Below, in pieces: positions 62,415 to 64,000 of a stretch of 64,000 nt of DNA. The position numbers and the translations under genes were made by a program. This DNA is from Acidimicrobiia bacterium (GTDB lineage: Bacteria; Actinomycetota; Acidimicrobiia; Acidimicrobiales; Poriferisodalaceae), in the NCBI GenBank assembly GCA_012960315.1, contig DUBN01000072.1, positions 1-64,000 on the forward strand. Direction: 5' to 3'. How positions within the stretch are numbered: the stretch's first letter is position 1; each line of letters begins with the position of its first letter. Below the pieces are notes generated by a model. The model was given only the letters and a program-made list of their open reading frames with translations. It was not told where the DNA came from and ran no database searches.

Positions 62415-64000
62415 ATGATCGTGAGTGGACTACAAGATAGAGAACGGGGAGTCTCCCTGTCGGGTCGCTGGAAGGCTCGACAGGCCGAAGAAGGTGACCG
62501 TCATCATGTGGGCGACATCGACCTCGATGACAGTGACTGGGTTGAGATCGAAGTTCCGGGCTTGTGGCGTAACGTTGAAGAGTTTTGTGACGCCGACGGG
62601 GTCTTGTACCGGCACCGCTTTGAACTCAAAGGATTGGATGAGCGGCGTCGCCGCTGGCTCGCTATCGATGGCCTCTGCTATCAAGGTGATGTCTGGTTCG
62701 ACGGGGCATACCTCGGAGACACGGAGGGATATTTCGTTGAACATTGTTTCGAGATCACCGAAGCGACGTCGTTAAGCGGAGAACACCTCTTGGCTATCGA
62801 AGCCACCTGCGATGAACCTGTTGATCGCACCGCTAAACGAAATATCACAGGCGTGTTGCAACATTCAGACAGTTTGGATCAGCGTTTGAATCCCGGCGGA
62901 CTTTGGCGAGACGTTCGCGTGGAGGAGACGGGACCGATCCGGGTCGACGATTTACGAGTTCTCGTTCTCGAAGCCGACAACGACAGGGCCATTATTCGAC
63001 TGGGAGCGACCCTCGATAGCGCTGTCACCACCACCGCAGACATCGGCACTCTGATCAGTTGCTCTGAAATAACTGAACACCAACAGCAGATCGTTCTTGC
63101 TCGCGGACGAAATGAAATTGAATGGCATGTTGCAGTCGAGAAACCGGAGCTGTGGTGGCCATTTGCTCTCGGCGACCAACCGCTTTACGACGTGCAGGTC
63201 GAAGTGAAGTTCGAAGGTGAACGGAGCGACATTCGTGTTCGTCGAACGGGCTTTCGGACATTTGAGCTTCGCAATTGGATCGCTTCGGTAAACGGCGAAC
63301 GAATTTTCCTCAAAGGCACCAATCTCGGTCCTTGCTCCAATGATCTATCGTCTGTTTCGCGTAGCGATTACCGACGGGATCTGACTCTCGCGAAGAACGC
63401 TGGACTTGATTTGGTTCGCGTACACGGCCACATCGCGCATCCTCACCTATATGAAGAGGCGGACAAGCTGGGGATTTTGCTTTTTCAGGATTTCCCGCTT
63501 CAGTGGGGGCATGCGCGCACCATCAAAATGCAGGCAATTCGTCAAGCAACGGCTGCGGTAGCTCAACTCGGGCATCACCCTTCCCTCGTTCTGTGGAGCG
63601 CACATAACGAACCCTTCCGCTACGACCACGCGCCGGGGGTTCGAGCAGATAGCGGCAACAACACGAAATACGGTCCGTTTGCCTCCCGCATTCAGCAGAT
63701 TCCGTCGTGGAATCGGACGATGTTGGACCGTTCAGTGAAGCGTTCTTTTGAAAAGGTTGACCCCACTCGACCTGTTATCGCTCATTCGGGTGTACCTCCC
63801 CATGTTCCTCAACTCGATGGAACCGATTCGCATCTTTGGTTCGGATGGCGGCATGGCGAAATCTCACATCTTCAAGCGTTGGCGTCACGATTGCCACGCA
63901 TGTTGAGATTCGTTTCAGAATTTGGGGCACAAGCCTTGCCCGCTGACGAGGAGATCGCCAAGGCATGTGAGTCGGACAAATTTCCTGATCTCGCAACGAG
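62415..64000 (+). CDS. glycoside hydrolase family 2 protein (3' end outside window)
   Basis: The frame is open from ATG 62415 to the right edge, giving 528 residues so far. The N-terminal sugar-binding domain (RRWLAIDGLCYQGDVWFDG), the immunoglobulin-like domain and the TIM barrel (GERIFLKGTNLG, AKNAGLDLVRVHGH) follow in GH2 order. The acid/base Glu is E399 in WSAHNEP and the nucleophile is E502 in FVSEFG. It resembles beta-mannosidase/beta-galactosidase-like enzymes of unsettled substrate. No signal peptide is seen. It is divergent from the MoxR gene. Confidence 0.9.
   Translation, partial: MIVSGLQDRERGVSLSGRWKARQAEEGDRHHVGDIDLDDSDWVEIEVPGLWRNVEEFCDADGVLYRHRFELKGLDERRRRWLAIDGLCYQGDVWFDGAYLGDTEGYFVEHCFEITEATSLSGEHLLAIEATCDEPVDRTAKRNITGVLQHSDSLDQRLNPGGLWRDVRVEETGPIRVDDLRVLVLEADNDRAIIRLGATLDSAVTTTADIGTLISCSEITEHQQQIVLARGRNEIEWHVAVEKPELWWPFALGDQPLYDVQVEVKFEGERSDIRVRRTGFRTFELRNWIASVNGERIFLKGTNLGPCSNDLSSVSRSDYRRDLTLAKNAGLDLVRVHGHIAHPHLYEEADKLGILLFQDFPLQWGHARTIKMQAIRQATAAVAQLGHHPSLVLWSAHNEPFRYDHAPGVRADSGNNTKYGPFASRIQQIPSWNRTMLDRSVKRSFEKVDPTRPVIAHSGVPPHVPQLDGTDSHLWFGWRHGEISHLQALASRLPRMLRFVSEFGAQALPADEEIAKACESDKFPDLAT

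Overview
This 64 kb window looks like a chromosomal segment of a mid-G+C actinobacterium. Several genes point that way: HelD, PAC2 protein, DUF3263 plus LytR_C pair, group II truncated globin (GlbO-like), the HemQ/CgoX heme branch, DUF2342 metalloprotease, ClpC, and the order topA - MFS - tmk - holB. The mixture would fit an Acidimicrobiia-like, probably aquatic lineage, but that placement is inference; no rRNA is present. I see no phage, transposon, CRISPR array or plasmid signature. Genes are packed tightly, often with 1-4 base overlaps.

Layout. 1-7.7 kb: the end of an FtsX-type ABC permease, an F420/FMN split-barrel protein, HelD on the minus strand, then hemE-cgoX-lnt as a translationally coupled run. 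7.7-12.3 kb: dtd, then a surface-glycan-like group (GT4 glycosyltransferase, methyltransferase, alpha/alpha-toroid protein, second methyltransferase, GtrA). 12.3-15.3 kb: DoxX, truncated hemoglobin, GNAT, PAC2, NUDIX. 15.3-21 kb: a minus-strand overlapping run acyl-CoA dehydrogenase - larE - two conserved unknowns - glnD. 21-26 kb: small membrane proteins, hemQ, fdhD, nitrobindin-like protein and groEL with a perfect CIRCE operator. 26-33 kb: glycerate kinase, LytR_C, DUF3263, tRNA-Thr(TGT), rlmB-ispF-ispD, clpC. 33-44 kb: polyprenyl synthase, folP-like gene, beta-oxidation genes, a thioesterase, lysS, folK, folB, a phosphatase-fold protein, hpt, tilS, DUF2342 protease and tRNA-Thr(CGT). 44-52 kb: holB, tmk, MFS, topA, DUF368, SDR. 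52-64 kb: hppA, HAD, nhaA, STAS, luciferase-like oxidoreductase, TetR, a VWA/MoxR pair, and a GH2 glycosidase cut by the window edge.

The most striking observation is topA (47287-50322). Its 1011-residue product carries, in frame and between two of its C-terminal repeats, about 150 residues that read as the 2B subdomain of a UvrD/PcrA helicase, including the PKRGIG DNA-binding motif but none of the helicase ATPase motifs. The gene sits in its normal actinobacterial neighbourhood, so this appears to be the housekeeping topoisomerase. Other points worth a look are an Lnt-like protein with Ser in place of the catalytic Cys, a dual-specificity-phosphatase fold with Lys in place of the catalytic Cys, a FolP with altered substrate-loop motifs, an orphan three-cysteine LarE in a glnD operon, and several inverted repeats in intergenic gaps.

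Heme genes imply the coproporphyrin-dependent route: HemE makes coproporphyrinogen III, the HemY-type oxidase would act as CgoX, and HemQ decarboxylates coproheme. The ferrochelatase is not in the window.
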